In this document: piece by piece, positions 37,228 to 55,428 of the stretch
Layout of the letters: each line of letters starts with the position of its first letter
Position numbering within the stretch: position 1 is the first letter of the stretch
Assembly: GCF_000801105.2 (NCBI RefSeq)
Contig: NC_079514.1
Span: forward strand, 11,284,001 to 11,348,000
Origin: Raphanus sativus
Lineage: Eukaryota; Streptophyta; Magnoliopsida; Brassicales; Brassicaceae
DNA length: 64,000 nucleotides
Direction: 5' to 3'
Notes under the pieces: generated by a model
What the model was told of the DNA's origin: nothing
Seen by the model: only the letters and a program-made list of their open reading frames with translations
Database searches by the model: none
Translations under genes and position numbers: made by a program

Positions 37228-38109
37228 ATGAAGGATTTTCCTTCTTGCTTCGGTGAAAACGGCGTTCAAGTCGCGGACTCATCGTCTTCGAACTCCGGCA
37301 AAAACGCCCAGAATCTCGTCGCTTGCGTCTACCAGTGCCGTATCCGAGGAAGGAGCTGCTTGATCACTGTGACGTGGACCAAGAATCTGATGGGCCAGAG
37401 TGTCACCGTTGGTGTCGATGATTCTTGTAATAACCAGAGTCTTTGTAAAGTCGAGATTAAGCCCTGGCTGTTCACCAAACGAAAAGGGTCCAAGAGCTTA
37501 GAGGCGTATTCTTGTAAGATCGATGTTTTTTGGGATCTGTCGTCAGCCAAGTTCGGTTCAGGACCTGAAGCTCTGGGAGGGTTCTACGTGGGTGTCGTTG
37601 TGGACAAAGAGATGGTTCTGCTTCTCGGGGATATGAGAAAAGAAGCTTTCAAGAAGACAAACGCTTCGCCTTCTTCGTCTCTAGGTGGTGCGGTGTTCGT
37701 CGCCAAGAAAGAGCATGTCTTCGGTAAGAGAGCGTTTGCGACGAAAGCTGAGCTTTGCGCTGATGGGAAAATCCATGATCTTGTGATTGAGTGTGACACG
37801 AGTGTGACTGATCCTTGTCTCTTTGTTCGTGTGGATGGGAAGACGTTGTTGCAGGTGAAGCGGCTTAAGTGGAAGTTTCGTGGGAACGATACGATAGTTG
37901 TGAATAGAATGGCTGTGGAAGTTCTCTGGGATGTTCATAGTTGGCTCTTTGGGATGCCTTCAGCGGGGAACGCAGTGTTTATGTTCAGGACTTGTCAACC
38001 TTCTTCGGAGAAGAGCTTGTCTTTCTCACAGGATGTCATGTCAACAACGAACTCCAAGTCTCAAAGTTTTGGTTTTTCGTTGATTCTGTATGCTTGGAAG
38101 AACGAGTAG
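37228..38109 (+). CDS. DUF868 family protein
   Basis: Plant-specific protein of unknown function, 293 residues in a single coding exon, collinear with At5g28150. The start MKDFPSCFGENGVQVADSSS is the family start. An in-frame TTG at 37198 is not a start because it lies in the probable leader intron. The DUF868 domain covers almost the whole protein: NLVACVYQCRIRGRSCLITV, TWTKNLMGQSVTVGV, WLFTKRKGSKSLEA, VFWDLSSAKFGSGPEALGGF and MAVEVLWDVHSWLF are family-typical blocks. The C-terminus reads FSLILYAWKNE. No signal peptide or membrane segment. The biochemical role is unknown. Intact. Confidence 0.92.
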   Translation: MKDFPSCFGENGVQVADSSSSNSGKNAQNLVACVYQCRIRGRSCLITVTWTKNLMGQSVTVGVDDSCNNQSLCKVEIKPWLFTKRKGSKSLEAYSCKIDVFWDLSSAKFGSGPEALGGFYVGVVVDKEMVLLLGDMRKEAFKKTNASPSSSLGGAVFVAKKEHVFGKRAFATKAELCADGKIHDLVIECDTSVTDPCLFVRVDGKTLLQVKRLKWKFRGNDTIVVNRMAVEVLWDVHSWLFGMPSAGNAVFMFRTCQPSSEKSLSFSQDVMSTTNSKSQSFGFSLILYAWKNE

Positions 38110-39099
38110 GGAAAAGAGAGTTCTTTTACTGGTTGCTAACAAAAAAAACCTTAAAAAGCGTCTGTTTATTCCTTATCTACATTTGTTATTTATAGCATGA
38201 TTAATGAGTTGATTTCTGCGAATATAAATATTCATTACACAATGCTGGAACCTGATCAGTCTTTGATGAAACCAATCTCTGTATGCATCAGTTATATGAC
38301 CTATAGAAACTGTTTTGTTCACAAGGTTAGGCCTTGGAGTCTTTCTTCATGTTGATCATCTGATGTTTCTTTGTTTAGCTCATTTCCCCTGAGATTTGTT
38401 TATAGCTTGTTAATATTTAGATGGTTATGACTTTTGCTTACCTTCTTTCTTATAACGGATTGCCTCATAGAGAATTGTATGATGATGATTCCTAAATTGT
38501 GAAATATTAAGCCAGATGTTTCTTAGCTTTTCACATGGAGAGTGTTCAATGTTCATTCAAACTCAGAAGTCCTAAGCTGTTCTTTAAACACTGCAAAAGA
38601 AAAATGCTATTGTGTCAGCTTTTAACTTGGCTATTTTAAAACATGAATTACTTGGCTAAAAGTTTTTTTTTTCATTTTTGGTTCTTGACCATATGTAATC
38701 AGTTTGATGTAAGCCTGAGAAAAATGTGAATTGCCATTTGTAGAAATTCTACAAATAAAAAAGCTTTAAAAGATTTGTGTGGTCAGTGTCACAGAAACTT
38801 TATGTGGAGAGCAAGCAAGGAAGCAGCTTTATATGTCAATTTTCAAACTGCACTCTGTTTAACAGAGAATCTCTGCAACTCCCTGCCGTTTAATGTCCTC
38901 TGTCATTTTTGGCCAGCAGAAAAAGTTTACCATGAAAAGAGTCAAAGTGAGAGGAAGAGTGTCTCTTTTGTATTATATACTGGCATACTGCGACATTCTT
39001 TTGTGACATCATCACATGTTTAAACATGCCATGTGGTACCCACCCAAACAAAAAACACCTCCCCTCTATAGCTAAACGGGCTTAACAATATATAGTCCA
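38110..39099. other. DUF868 3' UTR and spacer
   Basis: The first 200 or so bases are probably 3' UTR. The rest shows no gene, no paired repeat and no RNA gene. Confidence 0.5.
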
Positions 39100-39392
39100 T
39101 ATATAAGCCCATTAATGAAATAAGCCCAGGTCCATCGACCATATAATACGATCGACCCCAAGACTAGTGCGTGTCTATAAATACATGACGACCCTTCACC
39201 TTGCAATCTATTCTTCACCAGATCAGAATCAGGAATTAGGGTTTCTCGAACTTTCGATCGCAACTTCAGTCACCTTCAAGGTTTTTCTTACTTGGAGAAA
39301 TCAGACAGAAGACGATGGATGCAGTTTCGTCTACAGAGAGATCGGACAATTAAAGACAGAGACTTTCATTGTCTTGTTCTTTTAAGAGAAGA
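39100..39392 (+). promoter_or_regulatory. Capping enzyme promoter and leader
   Basis: TATAAATA at 39176-39183 is a good TATA box. Two site II-type motifs in reverse orientation (AGCCCA at 39106-39111 and 39123-39128) and a telo-like TTAGGGTTT at 39236-39244 flank it. The leader of about 180 bases runs to the ATG at 39393 and may hold an intron. Confidence 0.55.
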
Positions 39393-41309
39393 ATGATTAC
39401 TACTACGATGCACTCAGAAGAATCAGGAAGAGGTAGTAGTTACTTGCCCCGCAAGCGACATCTCGAAAACCCTACTGAAGAACAGAGCAAAAGATCGAGA
39501 CTTTACCACCCTCGCGATCAATACCAAAACACTAACTCTGTTATCCCTCACGGTTGGCTAGACTGTCCTCGTTTCGGACACGAGATCGCTTCCATCATCA
39601 TCCCCTCAAAAGTCCCTCTCAGCGAGTCTTACAACGACTATCTCCCTCCCGACAAAAGATACACTTTCAAACAGCTGTTAACTAACGGCAAAAGGAACAA
39701 GCTCGGTCTCGTGATCGATCTCACCAACACGACTCGCTACTACAACCCTAGCACAGAGCTAAAGAGGGAAGGGATCAAGTACGTTAAGATTCGCTGCAGC
39801 GGTCGTGACTCTGTCCCCGATAACGTCTCTGTGAACACATTCGTCCACGAGGTGAATCAGTTTGAGAGAAATAACTTCTCTAAGAAATCTGTTCTCGTTC
39901 ACTGTACGCATGGTCATAACCGTACAGGGTTCATGGTTGTTCATTACCTTATGAGGTCTAGGCCCTTGATGAGCGTTACACAGGCCTTGAAAACGTTTAA
40001 CGACGCTCGTCCCCCAGGAATCTATAAAGCGGATTACATCGATGCTCTTTACAGTTTCTATCACGAAACAAAGCCAGAGAGTACTTTATGCCCACAGACT
40101 CCTGAGTGGAAGAGGATGTCTGAGAACGAGTCTTTATCTTTATCACCGCGTGTCCCTTCTTCAGTGGAAGAGGAAGTGATAGTTAAGAAGATGTCAAACG
40201 ATGACGTTTTGGGAGATGAGATACCTTACGGTCAAGAGAAGTGTTACCAGGAGTTTTGTTACAAGATGATGAACGTCAAGATGGAAGGGAGAGTGCAGTT
40301 CCCCGGCTCGCATCCTGTGTCTTTAGACAGGGAAGGGTTCCAGCTCCTGAGGCAGAGGTACTATTACGCCACGTGGAAGGCAGACGGGACGCGTTACATG
40401 ATGCTCTTGACTAGGGAAGGGTGTTTCTTGATAGACAGGAACTTTAGGTTCAGAAGAGTGCAGATGCGGTTCCCTTGCAGGCCTCACGAGCCTAGAGTGC
40501 ATGACTACACTCTGCTCGACGGAGAGATGGTTGTGGATAACTTTCTTGATGGACAAGGAAAGCCTTGCCAGGCGAGGAGGTACCTCGTGTACGACATGGT
40601 AGCAGTCAACGGCCAATCGGTCTCGGAGCTACCTTTCAGTGAAAGATGGAGTGTTATCGATAGAGAAGTGATCAGACCACGCAACGATGAGAAGCAGAAG
40701 AAGGTCACAACAAACATTAACGGGTACAGATACGAGATGGAGCCTTTTGGTGTACGTATAAAGGCCTTTTGCTTGCTCTCTTCCGTGGAGAAGAAGGTGT
40801 TCAACGAGCTGATACCTTCGCTCTCCCACGAGTCCGATGGGATCATACTCCAAGGCTGGGACGATCCTTACGTTTACCAGAGGAACGAAGGCTTGTTCAA
40901 GTGGAAGTTTCTAGACACTATCGACTTTTTGTTCGAGGTGGGGAGAGACGGGCGTTACATGCTGTTCTTGTTAGATAACGGGAGGAACAGGCTTATGGAG
41001 GGACACAAGGTTGAGTTTAGAGGCGACGGTTGGGACGAGGCGGTGAGTTACAGTGGGAAGCTTTTGGAGTGTTTTTGGGATAAAGAGGATAGAGTATGGG
41101 TGCCTATGAGGGTTAGAGTTGATAAGTCTCAGCCGAATGGTATGAAAACGTTTCGTGGCGTGATGAAATCTATTAATGATGATATAACTAAGGAGGTTTT
41201 GCTGGAGGAGATTAAAGAGATTATTCGGCTTCCTATGTACGTTGAGCGTATTCGTGTGGATACTCAAGCTGCTGAACGGCGCAGACATGGGAACCGCAAG
41301 GGGTTATGA
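39393..41309 (+). CDS. mRNA capping enzyme (RNA triphosphatase-guanylyltransferase), intronless
   Basis: Bifunctional nuclear enzyme that removes the 5' gamma-phosphate of nascent mRNA and adds GMP. One uninterrupted frame of 638 residues from ATG 39393. N-terminal half: cysteine-phosphatase-type RNA triphosphatase with P-loop HCTHGHNRTG at about 170-179 (catalytic Cys171). C-terminal half: nucleotidyltransferase with the covalent-GMP motif KADG at 329-332 (Lys329), then DGEMV, SDGIILQ and LFKWKF (motifs III, IV, V) and an OB-fold region ending ERRRHGNRKGL. All catalytic motifs are present. Collinear with At5g28210, whose relatives elsewhere in Arabidopsis, from memory, are multi-exon. The single exon therefore suggests retroposition, probably old because the position is conserved. 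Confidence 0.93.
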   Translation: MITTTMHSEESGRGSSYLPRKRHLENPTEEQSKRSRLYHPRDQYQNTNSVIPHGWLDCPRFGHEIASIIIPSKVPLSESYNDYLPPDKRYTFKQLLTNGKRNKLGLVIDLTNTTRYYNPSTELKREGIKYVKIRCSGRDSVPDNVSVNTFVHEVNQFERNNFSKKSVLVHCTHGHNRTGFMVVHYLMRSRPLMSVTQALKTFNDARPPGIYKADYIDALYSFYHETKPESTLCPQTPEWKRMSENESLSLSPRVPSSVEEEVIVKKMSNDDVLGDEIPYGQEKCYQEFCYKMMNVKMEGRVQFPGSHPVSLDREGFQLLRQRYYYATWKADGTRYMMLLTREGCFLIDRNFRFRRVQMRFPCRPHEPRVHDYTLLDGEMVVDNFLDGQGKPCQARRYLVYDMVAVNGQSVSELPFSERWSVIDREVIRPRNDEKQKKVTTNINGYRYEMEPFGVRIKAFCLLSSVEKKVFNELIPSLSHESDGIILQGWDDPYVYQRNEGLFKWKFLDTIDFLFEVGRDGRYMLFLLDNGRNRLMEGHKVEFRGDGWDEAVSYSGKLLECFWDKEDRVWVPMRVRVDKSQPNGMKTFRGVMKSINDDITKEVLLEEIKEIIRLPMYVERIRVDTQAAERRRHGNRKGL

Positions 41310-42346
41310 TTGAATAATGATTGAGTAGCAGAAACTGTCTTACAAGTTTTTTGCATACTATTTAGGTTTGTTTTGAAATGATTCTTTTGTGTAACGGTTA
41401 AACTATAGTGTAATCTATTGTTTAAACGTAACACTACTACATTACTTTCTCTTTATGATTTGAAAGTGAGAACAAGTAAATATCATTAGCGTAAGCGTCT
41501 TGTGGGTAAAAAGTGTTTTGCGTGTTATCAAAAGTTTCAAGCTTGTAGCTGTTAGTTTTGCAGGAGCATTTTGCTTGTATTCTTTTCTCTACTGTAGGTG
41601 CAGCTAGAGAGTGTAGCTCTGGGGGCCACCGTGGTGATCCAGTTCAAATCTGTGGAAGTTACTACAAAAGAGGACAAAGACTTAGCAAACAGATTCTGAG
41701 AAGGGATGTGGTGTTTATGCAGCCTGTTAAGTGTTATGGTGGCTGCATAGTATTTTGGTTCCTAGTATTTTCTTGCTGAGATAAGGGTTTTCTAATCCAC
41801 ACCGATTTTGTAGAGAGCCTGATTTTAATATTGTACACAAATACACAAATGAATCAGTAATGAGCATAAAATTGTTCTTTTCATCAATTTTTGTTCGGTT
41901 TACTTGTGGATTGGGTTCACTTTCTGGCATAAACAATTATGAAACCTGATTTAGAATCACCTTCAGGCCAGAAAGTAAGCTCTAACTCTTCGAATCTTCT
42001 TGTTTAAACAACAATGGCGATTCAGAGATCTTCTCTCTGTTGAAGACAACAACTACGTAAGTACTTAGACTTCAATTTATACTTCTTACTTTAACTATGT
42101 TGTTCATAAGTTCTAATTGGAATAAACGATTACAGAGATAAACAGAAAGCTGTATGTTTTTAATACCAGTCTTTCTTGGACATATCATCAGAATACAGGG
42201 GGTTAGCTACAAAGAACACAGCCTAAGTGTCAAACAATTTCTACCAAATCGTGGAAGAAGTAGCATCATGCCCCTCAACAAGTTTTCAAAAAAAGAACTT
42301 AGAACCCTGTTTTTTTAACCTTCCTGCTTTTGCTACACTCTGATTC
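41310..42346. other. Spacer between capping enzyme and NEK gene tails
   Basis: Both neighbours end here (convergent). Apart from the possible orphan exon at 41598-41699, nothing is recognised. Leader-like elements are absent. Confidence 0.5.
41598..41699 (+). pseudogene. Possible orphan terminal exon
   Basis: After a good acceptor (ttctctactgtag) the frame reads VQLESVALGATVVIQFKSVE, then VTTKEDKDLANRF and a stop: 33 codons of non-random composition. No upstream exon is recognised and I could not name the family. It may be the last remnant of a gene lost from this position, or a chance frame. Confidence 0.25.
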
Positions 42347-48745
<6,399 letters not shown>

Positions 48746-49628
48746 CTAGACCTTTATCCGCCCGACCGGGCGGGTATTATTTTATGTTTTTAGTTTTTTA
48801 TTTATACAAAATGATATATTTGTAATATTTAGACATAAATTTATATTGGAAATTAATATTTATAGTTATAATAAAAATTAAGATTAAATGTTTAACAAAA
48901 TATTTTGATAGAAATTTTAATTTTTCTAATTAAAATAATATAGAGGTTGGTCATAATTTTTTCTAACTCAAAAATCTTAACATTCTTTAAAAAATATAAA
49001 TGAATAAAATATAATCTTGCACTGTTGATGTTTATTTCTATAGCTTGACCTGTGGCCGTATAAATATTTGTTTTCACTAAATTTTTTCTTTGTACTACTG
49101 ATAATATATATATATATATTTGTAAATTATATGTATTAAATTATTGTTAATATAACATTTTAAAACAACAATTTATTTATTACTCAGATATGGAAAATGT
49201 AAAAATAATTTATTATTCACCAAATTTTAGAAGTTAGCATAATTATAGGATAAGTTTCAGTGTTTTATAGGTATATTAAATATTTGAGAGTGATTATAGG
49301 TTAGAATTTATTGTCAGCAAAGATATTCTGTTTAGATATTGAATTTATTTTGGCTAAAGAAAAAAATTAATAATCATCTATTGGTATAGGTGATTTATCT
49401 CTATCATTGATTAAGTTATTAAAAATAAAATAAATAACTTTCTTCTCCATGAATATGTTGTTTCCGATTTTTAAGGAAAAATCAGAGTGAGAAAACATGT
49501 ATTTAATAATCTGAAAAGACAAGATTTTTTTTAGAAATGTTAATTAATAAGTTCAGTGGCATGGAAGTGTAATTAACATTGAAAACTCATAGGTATTTCC
49601 TAAATATACTTATATTTTAATAATATAG
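48746..49628 (-). mobile_element. Non-autonomous Helitron, 883 bp
   Basis: On the minus strand it starts TCTATATTATTAAAATATAA at 49628 after an A and ends CTAG at 48746 before a T. The hairpin CCGCCC-GACC-GGGCGG (plus strand 48758-48773) stands inside the 3' end. The interior is AT-rich and non-coding. Confidence 0.78.
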
Positions 49629-50932
49629 ATAGTTTCTCATTTGGTTACGACATTATGTATTCTCTTGTCTCAATTAAAATATTAACACTTCTTTCCAATT
49701 TTGCCCAAAACAAAACTTAGATATTGATACATTGCAAAAACAAAACAAAATCTAATTTTGCTCAGTCGCTGTGTGTAGTGTGAATTGTATTTTAGGATAG
49801 ATTTTGCATTGTAAAATTACTAAGCAAAAGACTTTTTTTTTATTCGTGTTGAAAAGAGCTTCTTACTCCTAGTTGGTCGAATGTCAAAATATATAAAAAA
49901 AAAGTAAAATCTAATTGGCATTTCGTGTGCATGTGTGAATGTAAAATATATATTTCCACTATAATAAGCCAATGACAAATTATATTCATGTAAAAGAATA
50001 TAACATTTGGTGAAATATCAAAAAAGAAAATATGGATGTGTTTCATGTTTTATCAATGTGATGTGATGTGATGTTAATTACGCAGGTCTGGATATTTTTA
50101 GCAGATGACAATAATAATAAAAAGAAGGTCGTCGTCTCTGGATAACATACTTCTCGTCGGCCTTACATTAAGAATAATTGTTTTTTTCCGAAACTTTGTT
50201 AGTTGTGTGAATTACGTGTTGTTGAATATGAAACATACGACTTTGATTCAAACTTAATAGACTATTTCTAATTTTCTATATATATATATATATATTTAAT
50301 ATCTCTAACAGCAACAGTACCGTCTCTATCATTGTGCTTCGAGGTTCCTAACAGGGCACTATTCTATAAAAGAACAACTGATCACAGCGACACAGTCACA
50401 CAGGTAAGCGATACAGTGTGTGTGAATAAAAACGTACGTGGGGGAGTTGAGTAAATTTTCCATGTAAAATTCACGAAAGTAATACTGTTTTTTTTTTTTG
50501 ACATAAAAAAATATAATACTGTTTTCTTACAACTTTTCTTATTAAAGTTTAAGCAAAAGAAAAACTTTTCTTATTAAAAAAACTTATCACTATACTAAAC
50601 ATTAGAATTTGACCAGTGGTTTATTCAAGTGCAGCTGAATCTCAATGTTTGTCGGTGCACGTGTGCGGTCCAACCAAGATGGTGAATATACGTTTCCATT
50701 TTCACTCATGCGTCAAACAGTAAATGATACTGTTCATAAATATTATGTGTTCAAAAACACTGTTCATAAACATTTATTTAATATTTTGATAACCAAAAAT
50801 GAATTTCTGAAGGAAGAAAAAAAAGCAACAAAAAGAACTAAAACTTGATAATATTATAAGATATATATATATAGTTTTGAAGTTTTTTTTTTTTTTGATA
50901 ATCATAGTTTTGAAGTTTATTAGAGCACCTCC
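49629..50932. other. AT-rich spacer downstream of the trihelix gene
   Basis: No gene recognised. An (AT)n tract lies at 50277-50294. The right part should contain little of the trihelix 3' UTR, because that gene ends at 51212 just beyond the MITE. Confidence 0.4.
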
Positions 50933-51191
50933 ATCCCAAGGTTTTTAAGGGGTTTATAAGGGATGGAGGGGCCCGGTGGGACCTGTTTTTTTTAAAACTC
51001 TCCACTCTCTCACCTCTAAAACCTTCTATTTAAGAGTTGCCTCTTGCACTGTTGCGCGGGTCCCATGCATACGTGGCGACCCGCGATTGGTTGTTTTTGT
51101 TTTTTGTTTTTTTTTTTAAAAAAATCAGAAAAAAATTTAAAAAGAAAAATATTTAAGAACCCCAATTGGAGTTTCAGCAATGGAGGTGCTC
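50933..51191. mobile_element. Tourist-like MITE in the 3' UTR of the trihelix gene, 259 bp
   Basis: Perfect inverted ends GAGCACCTCCAT, with TTA duplicated at 50930-50932 and 51192-51194. PIF/Harbinger-type. It lies 20 bases past the stop codon of the trihelix gene, so it must be within that gene's 3' UTR or supply its polyadenylation site. Confidence 0.85.
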
Positions 51192-51211
51192 TTAGGACGC
51201 AAGATCGAAAC

Positions 51212-53410
51212 CTAAAATGGTACATTGCTTTTTTCGCCGACACCATCTACATGCAAGGCTGTGGGAATATCAGGATCTCCGGATCCAACCCGGTTTTCCT
51301 CGGGGCGGGTTACTATCTCTTCGACTGACGTGTCGGCTGTGACGGTGGTGGTGGTCCCTGTGGATAGTTGGCTGTACAAAGCTGTAAGTTGGTGAAAATA
51401 AGGACAAGTCCTTGAGTCAAGTGGCCTCTTCTTGTTAACATCTTTTGTCTTCCTAAAATACTTGTTGATGTTTTCCCATTTCTCTTTGCATCTCTTGGCA
51501 CTTCTCTTGTACCCAATCTCCAACATTTTCTTGGATATTCTTTCCCACAAAGGAACAACTTTTGTGGACGAGGATGGTGATGGTAACGGGATGTCATCAT
51601 TCATGCTACTAATACTGCGTCTGATGTTGATAAGAGCCAACACCTCATCCCTAGGCCATCTCTTGCCAATATCACCCTGTTCATCACCTTTTGGAGGTTT
51701 TGGATTATGGATTTTGGTTTTTAGGGTTTTCGGTGAAGTGGGTTCAAGCGAAGGGTTTTGTGGAGTTAGGGTTTGAAGTGACGATGAAGTTTGACACTTT
51801 CTGCTGCCTTGGGGGTTTGATAGAACTAAGGAAGATGAGTCTTGAGAAGGGTTTGGACTTTGAACCTTATTATTCCCATCATCATGGTTATTATGGTCTG
51901 TAAACTTGGATATGAACTTGATGATACTGGTGTTTCTATCACTAGCCATGGCTTGTTCTTGTGCTCTAATCTCTACCTCTCCGTTAAGCCTTTCCATCTC
52001 TTGCTTCTTCCAAGCTTCCTCTCTTGCTATTTTTTCTCCTTCCTTTTTCATCATATCCTCAAGAAGATTCTTATGCATCTCCTCTTGTTGGGCTATCACG
52101 TTCCTCACAAGACCCTCACAAAACCCTTTCAACACACCAAACCTCTCCTTCTTTTTCTTCCTCTTCCTCTTCTTATTGTCCCTCATGATCATCATCAAGC
52201 TTGCTGATGATGATGACTTCGCATCATCTTCCACATTTCCTACTTCTACAACATTTACAATGGAGTTTAATTTATTCCCCATTGATGATTCATCTACTTG
52301 ACACTGATCCTGATGATCTGTTTTGTCCTCCAACAAGTCTTGTCCCGTTTCCTCAACGTTTCCTTTTCCCTCTAACGAACTGTTCCTCTTGTTTTGGTTA
52401 TCCCCAACTTCTGATGAGACGACATGCTCCTCATCAGCATGACCATGATGATAAAACTCATCAACCTCACTAAAGAGCCTATAATTTCCCTTATTGTAAT
52501 TGCTCATATGATGAGCATTAGTGTTGTTGTTACTATTGAAATATCTTCTCTCTTCTTCTTCGAATTTCTCTTTGCATTCTTGTGGACTCCTCTTAAACCC
52601 AACTTCTGCCAACTTCCTACAGCCATCATAATTTCATAAACGACATAGCACCATTAATTATATATGCGAATATACATACACGTATACCATAAAATATACA
52701 CGTATATAATAAGGGAAATAAAATTTGACGAAAAATGTCATTTGTGTATCACCAATGTACGTATTAATGCCCAATCATTTGTTAACATCAAAATTAAATT
52801 TCTCCAAAGTGTTTATTCAAAAGAAACAAGATCTAGTCTATCAAATTATAGTTGAGCGCACATTTTGGAATTTTTGTCAAAAACTAATCTACACATACAC
52901 ACATAAAACACTAAAGAGACTGATGCTCATGTCTATATATATATATGCATATAAGAAATATATAAACATTTGTTGATGCATATATTAGAAGTATATATTC
53001 ATATGTGTATATGTAATTTTGTGTTACCTTGAGGTGTGCTCCCATGTGAATTCAGGGAACCAATTCTCCACCGTAGATCTGAACCTAAGAAGGGCAAGGA
53101 CTTCATCACTACACCATGGATGATGGTGATGGTGACGATGATTATCGCCATCATGATCTGTATGACCCATCCACTCAGATGTAGCACCACTATCTTTGAT
53201 ACCATGGTGATGATGATGATGGTGATGGTGAATGATCTTAGGGCCATCAAGGTTCAACATATTGGCTTGATGATCAGTGCTAAAAGTAGCGAATGAGGCA
53301 GGAAAAGGCAGTGATCTTTCTGCCGCCGGTTGATGCGGATGAAGCGGAGGAGGTGGCTGTGCAGATGCTATGAACCGGTGGATCTGCTCCGGTACTCCAC
53401 CGTCAAACAT
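51212..53410 (-). CDS. GT2L: GT-2-like trihelix transcription factor
   Basis: Nuclear DNA-binding protein with two trihelix domains, collinear with At5g28300 (GT2L, described as calmodulin-binding). Two exons, 53410-53028 and 52616-51212, with a GT-AG intron; together 595 residues. N-terminal trihelix at about 98-155: WCSDEVLALLRFRSTVENWF, then RKLAEVGFKRSPQECKEKF across the intron. C-terminal trihelix at about 447-545: RWPRDEVLALINIRRS, LWERISKKMLEIGYKRSAKR, CKEKWENINKYFRKTK. Between them lie a Lys/Arg-rich nuclear signal (NKKRKRKKKKERF) and a long charged coiled coil (AQQEEMHKNLLEDMMKKEGE to the AQEQ region). The N-terminus has a run of nine His. Intact. The minus strand's ORF mirrors on the plus strand are not genes. 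Confidence 0.93.
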
Positions 53411-55428
53411 TTTTCTTTTTCTGCTTCTTTTGTTTCACTTAGCTATATTCACATCGAAATGTCTCTTTTCTCTCTCCATTTTGGTCTCTCTTTTTATATT
53501 GTCATTTTTATTAATTTCTAGGGATATAAAATGAATTTTAGAAAAAAGTATCTGAGGTTAGTATTAGGCCACTAATGAATAATTATTGTTTCCAAAGATC
53601 CTAACCATGAATTTTTTTTTTAGCATTATTTCTTTCTGGTTTTAGTTTATATCCCTAGTTGTCAATCATTCAAGCTCAATGTAGAAGAAAGTTCCTATAT
53701 AAAATTATAACATTAGACATAAAATTTATAGTAAATTACAAGAAGATTATGCTTTCTTGTTTTTGTTCTATCAACTTTATACAGAATACTGGAACGAGTG
53801 CTTTTATGCCAGACCAGAAAACCCGGTGATCAGTAATGTAATCCGATTTAAATATTTTAAAATATCTACAAATTAAAAACCAATAAAATGCGTTAAAATT
53901 TCAAGTCTGGCAATCTAGCTACCGAATGAACTAGTGGGTAATTTTTATTTAGTTTTTATTAAATTTTAGTTATTTTATTAAATATATTTTATATTCCAAA
54001 TAAAAGTTAGATTTTTACTTTTATAAATCTTAGTTTTTTCGTGAAATTGTCGTTTTCTTTGAAGCTACATATATTCTATTTCTCCTTCAACATTTAAAAA
54101 ATATATTTTATTCATCGTGAATAGTATTTTTAGCCTTCTAGGTTCTAATTTGTATCATATAAACTGTGTTTTTATAATTTTCATGAGTTACATGCTTTAT
54201 CTTTTTTTGACATGTTTATAAATTAATAATGTTTTTTGCCAATCAAATTCATTGATCTTATTCAATTTCATGTAATATAGACTAAACTGTTTTATTTTGA
54301 TATTTATATTCTCATGAATATTTTCATTTTGGCACCTAAAAATATAGTAAATGATGATAAACCAAAACTAGTTAATGAGGTTTAATATTATTTATTTTTA
54401 TTATTAAAAATCTATTACAATCTTGATGTTTTAATTTTTGTTTATTTTGATTTAACTTTTTATTTTTATTTTTGATATAAACTTATGAGATTTAAGTCTT
54501 GCTATGTTTTAATATATTTTATAACTCCAAATTTCTTACCAAAAATTAATGTTTAAAATTTTATGTTGTGAAACTAAAACAAAAATAAAAGACAAAATTT
54601 TAATTTTTATATATTTTGTGAGAAATATGAAAAAATCTTATATTTTTAATAAATAATTAGTTATATATATATTAAAATAAATTAATTATTAGTCTATGGT
54701 TTGTCCATGATCGATCCAATAATTCGATGATCTGAAAAATTGTCAGATTAGATTTGAAAACATTGATTGGAACCATTCTCGAATTGTTCGGCATATAGTT
54801 GAAAAATAAAACAATTGTCATGCTCTTTCTCAAAAAAATAAAATAGATAAAACAATTGACTTCAAAGATATTTTTGAATTGCGGTCCAATTCTTTTTCTG
54901 ACGAAAAAGTTTATATTCTACTATAGATGAAAATTTAATGTCAACAATTTTTTTCTCTCGTTACATAAAAAAAAAATATAGCAGCTCCAGCAATACATGT
55001 TTGTTCTTATCGTTCCATATTATTTTATCTAGCAATAATGAAATTACAAGATTATAATATAAACAAATTAAGATTCAGTAGCAAAAAATTTTTTGAATGA
55101 CAAAGACAGAGAAAATATTACTTACAAATCAAACATCAACTCTCTCTCATTTATCATTTATCACTGACATTTTGTCCAACCACAATAAAACGAATCATTT
55201 AGCCCATGCTATATCCACTTCTTATGCTCAAAGTCTCAAACAATTAAATGAAACCTATGCGATAGGAGAAAAACTTTTATATTTTGAAAACTTATATATG
55301 TAAAGCTGGTTTTTAAAATTAATATTTTGATGTTTTTGTTATATATTAGGGAAAATTTAGCAAGAGTCTCATACTCAAAAATTATGAAAGCATAAGTTAT
55401 ATATTGATATCAAAATAAGAAATAAAAA
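53411..55428. other. Trihelix promoter and AT-rich spacer
   Basis: 53411-53520 is the probable leader (CT-rich, tctctctccattttggtctctc). No TATA box stands out. From 53520 to 55428 it is AT-rich with no recognisable gene. From about 55340 on it is similar to 61400-61500 (see the duplicated segment). Confidence 0.4.

Noticed and set aside
51432..52639. Several long plus-strand ORFs over the trihelix gene
   Set aside because: Antisense shadows; the composition reflects the complement of the minus-strand charged coiled coil.
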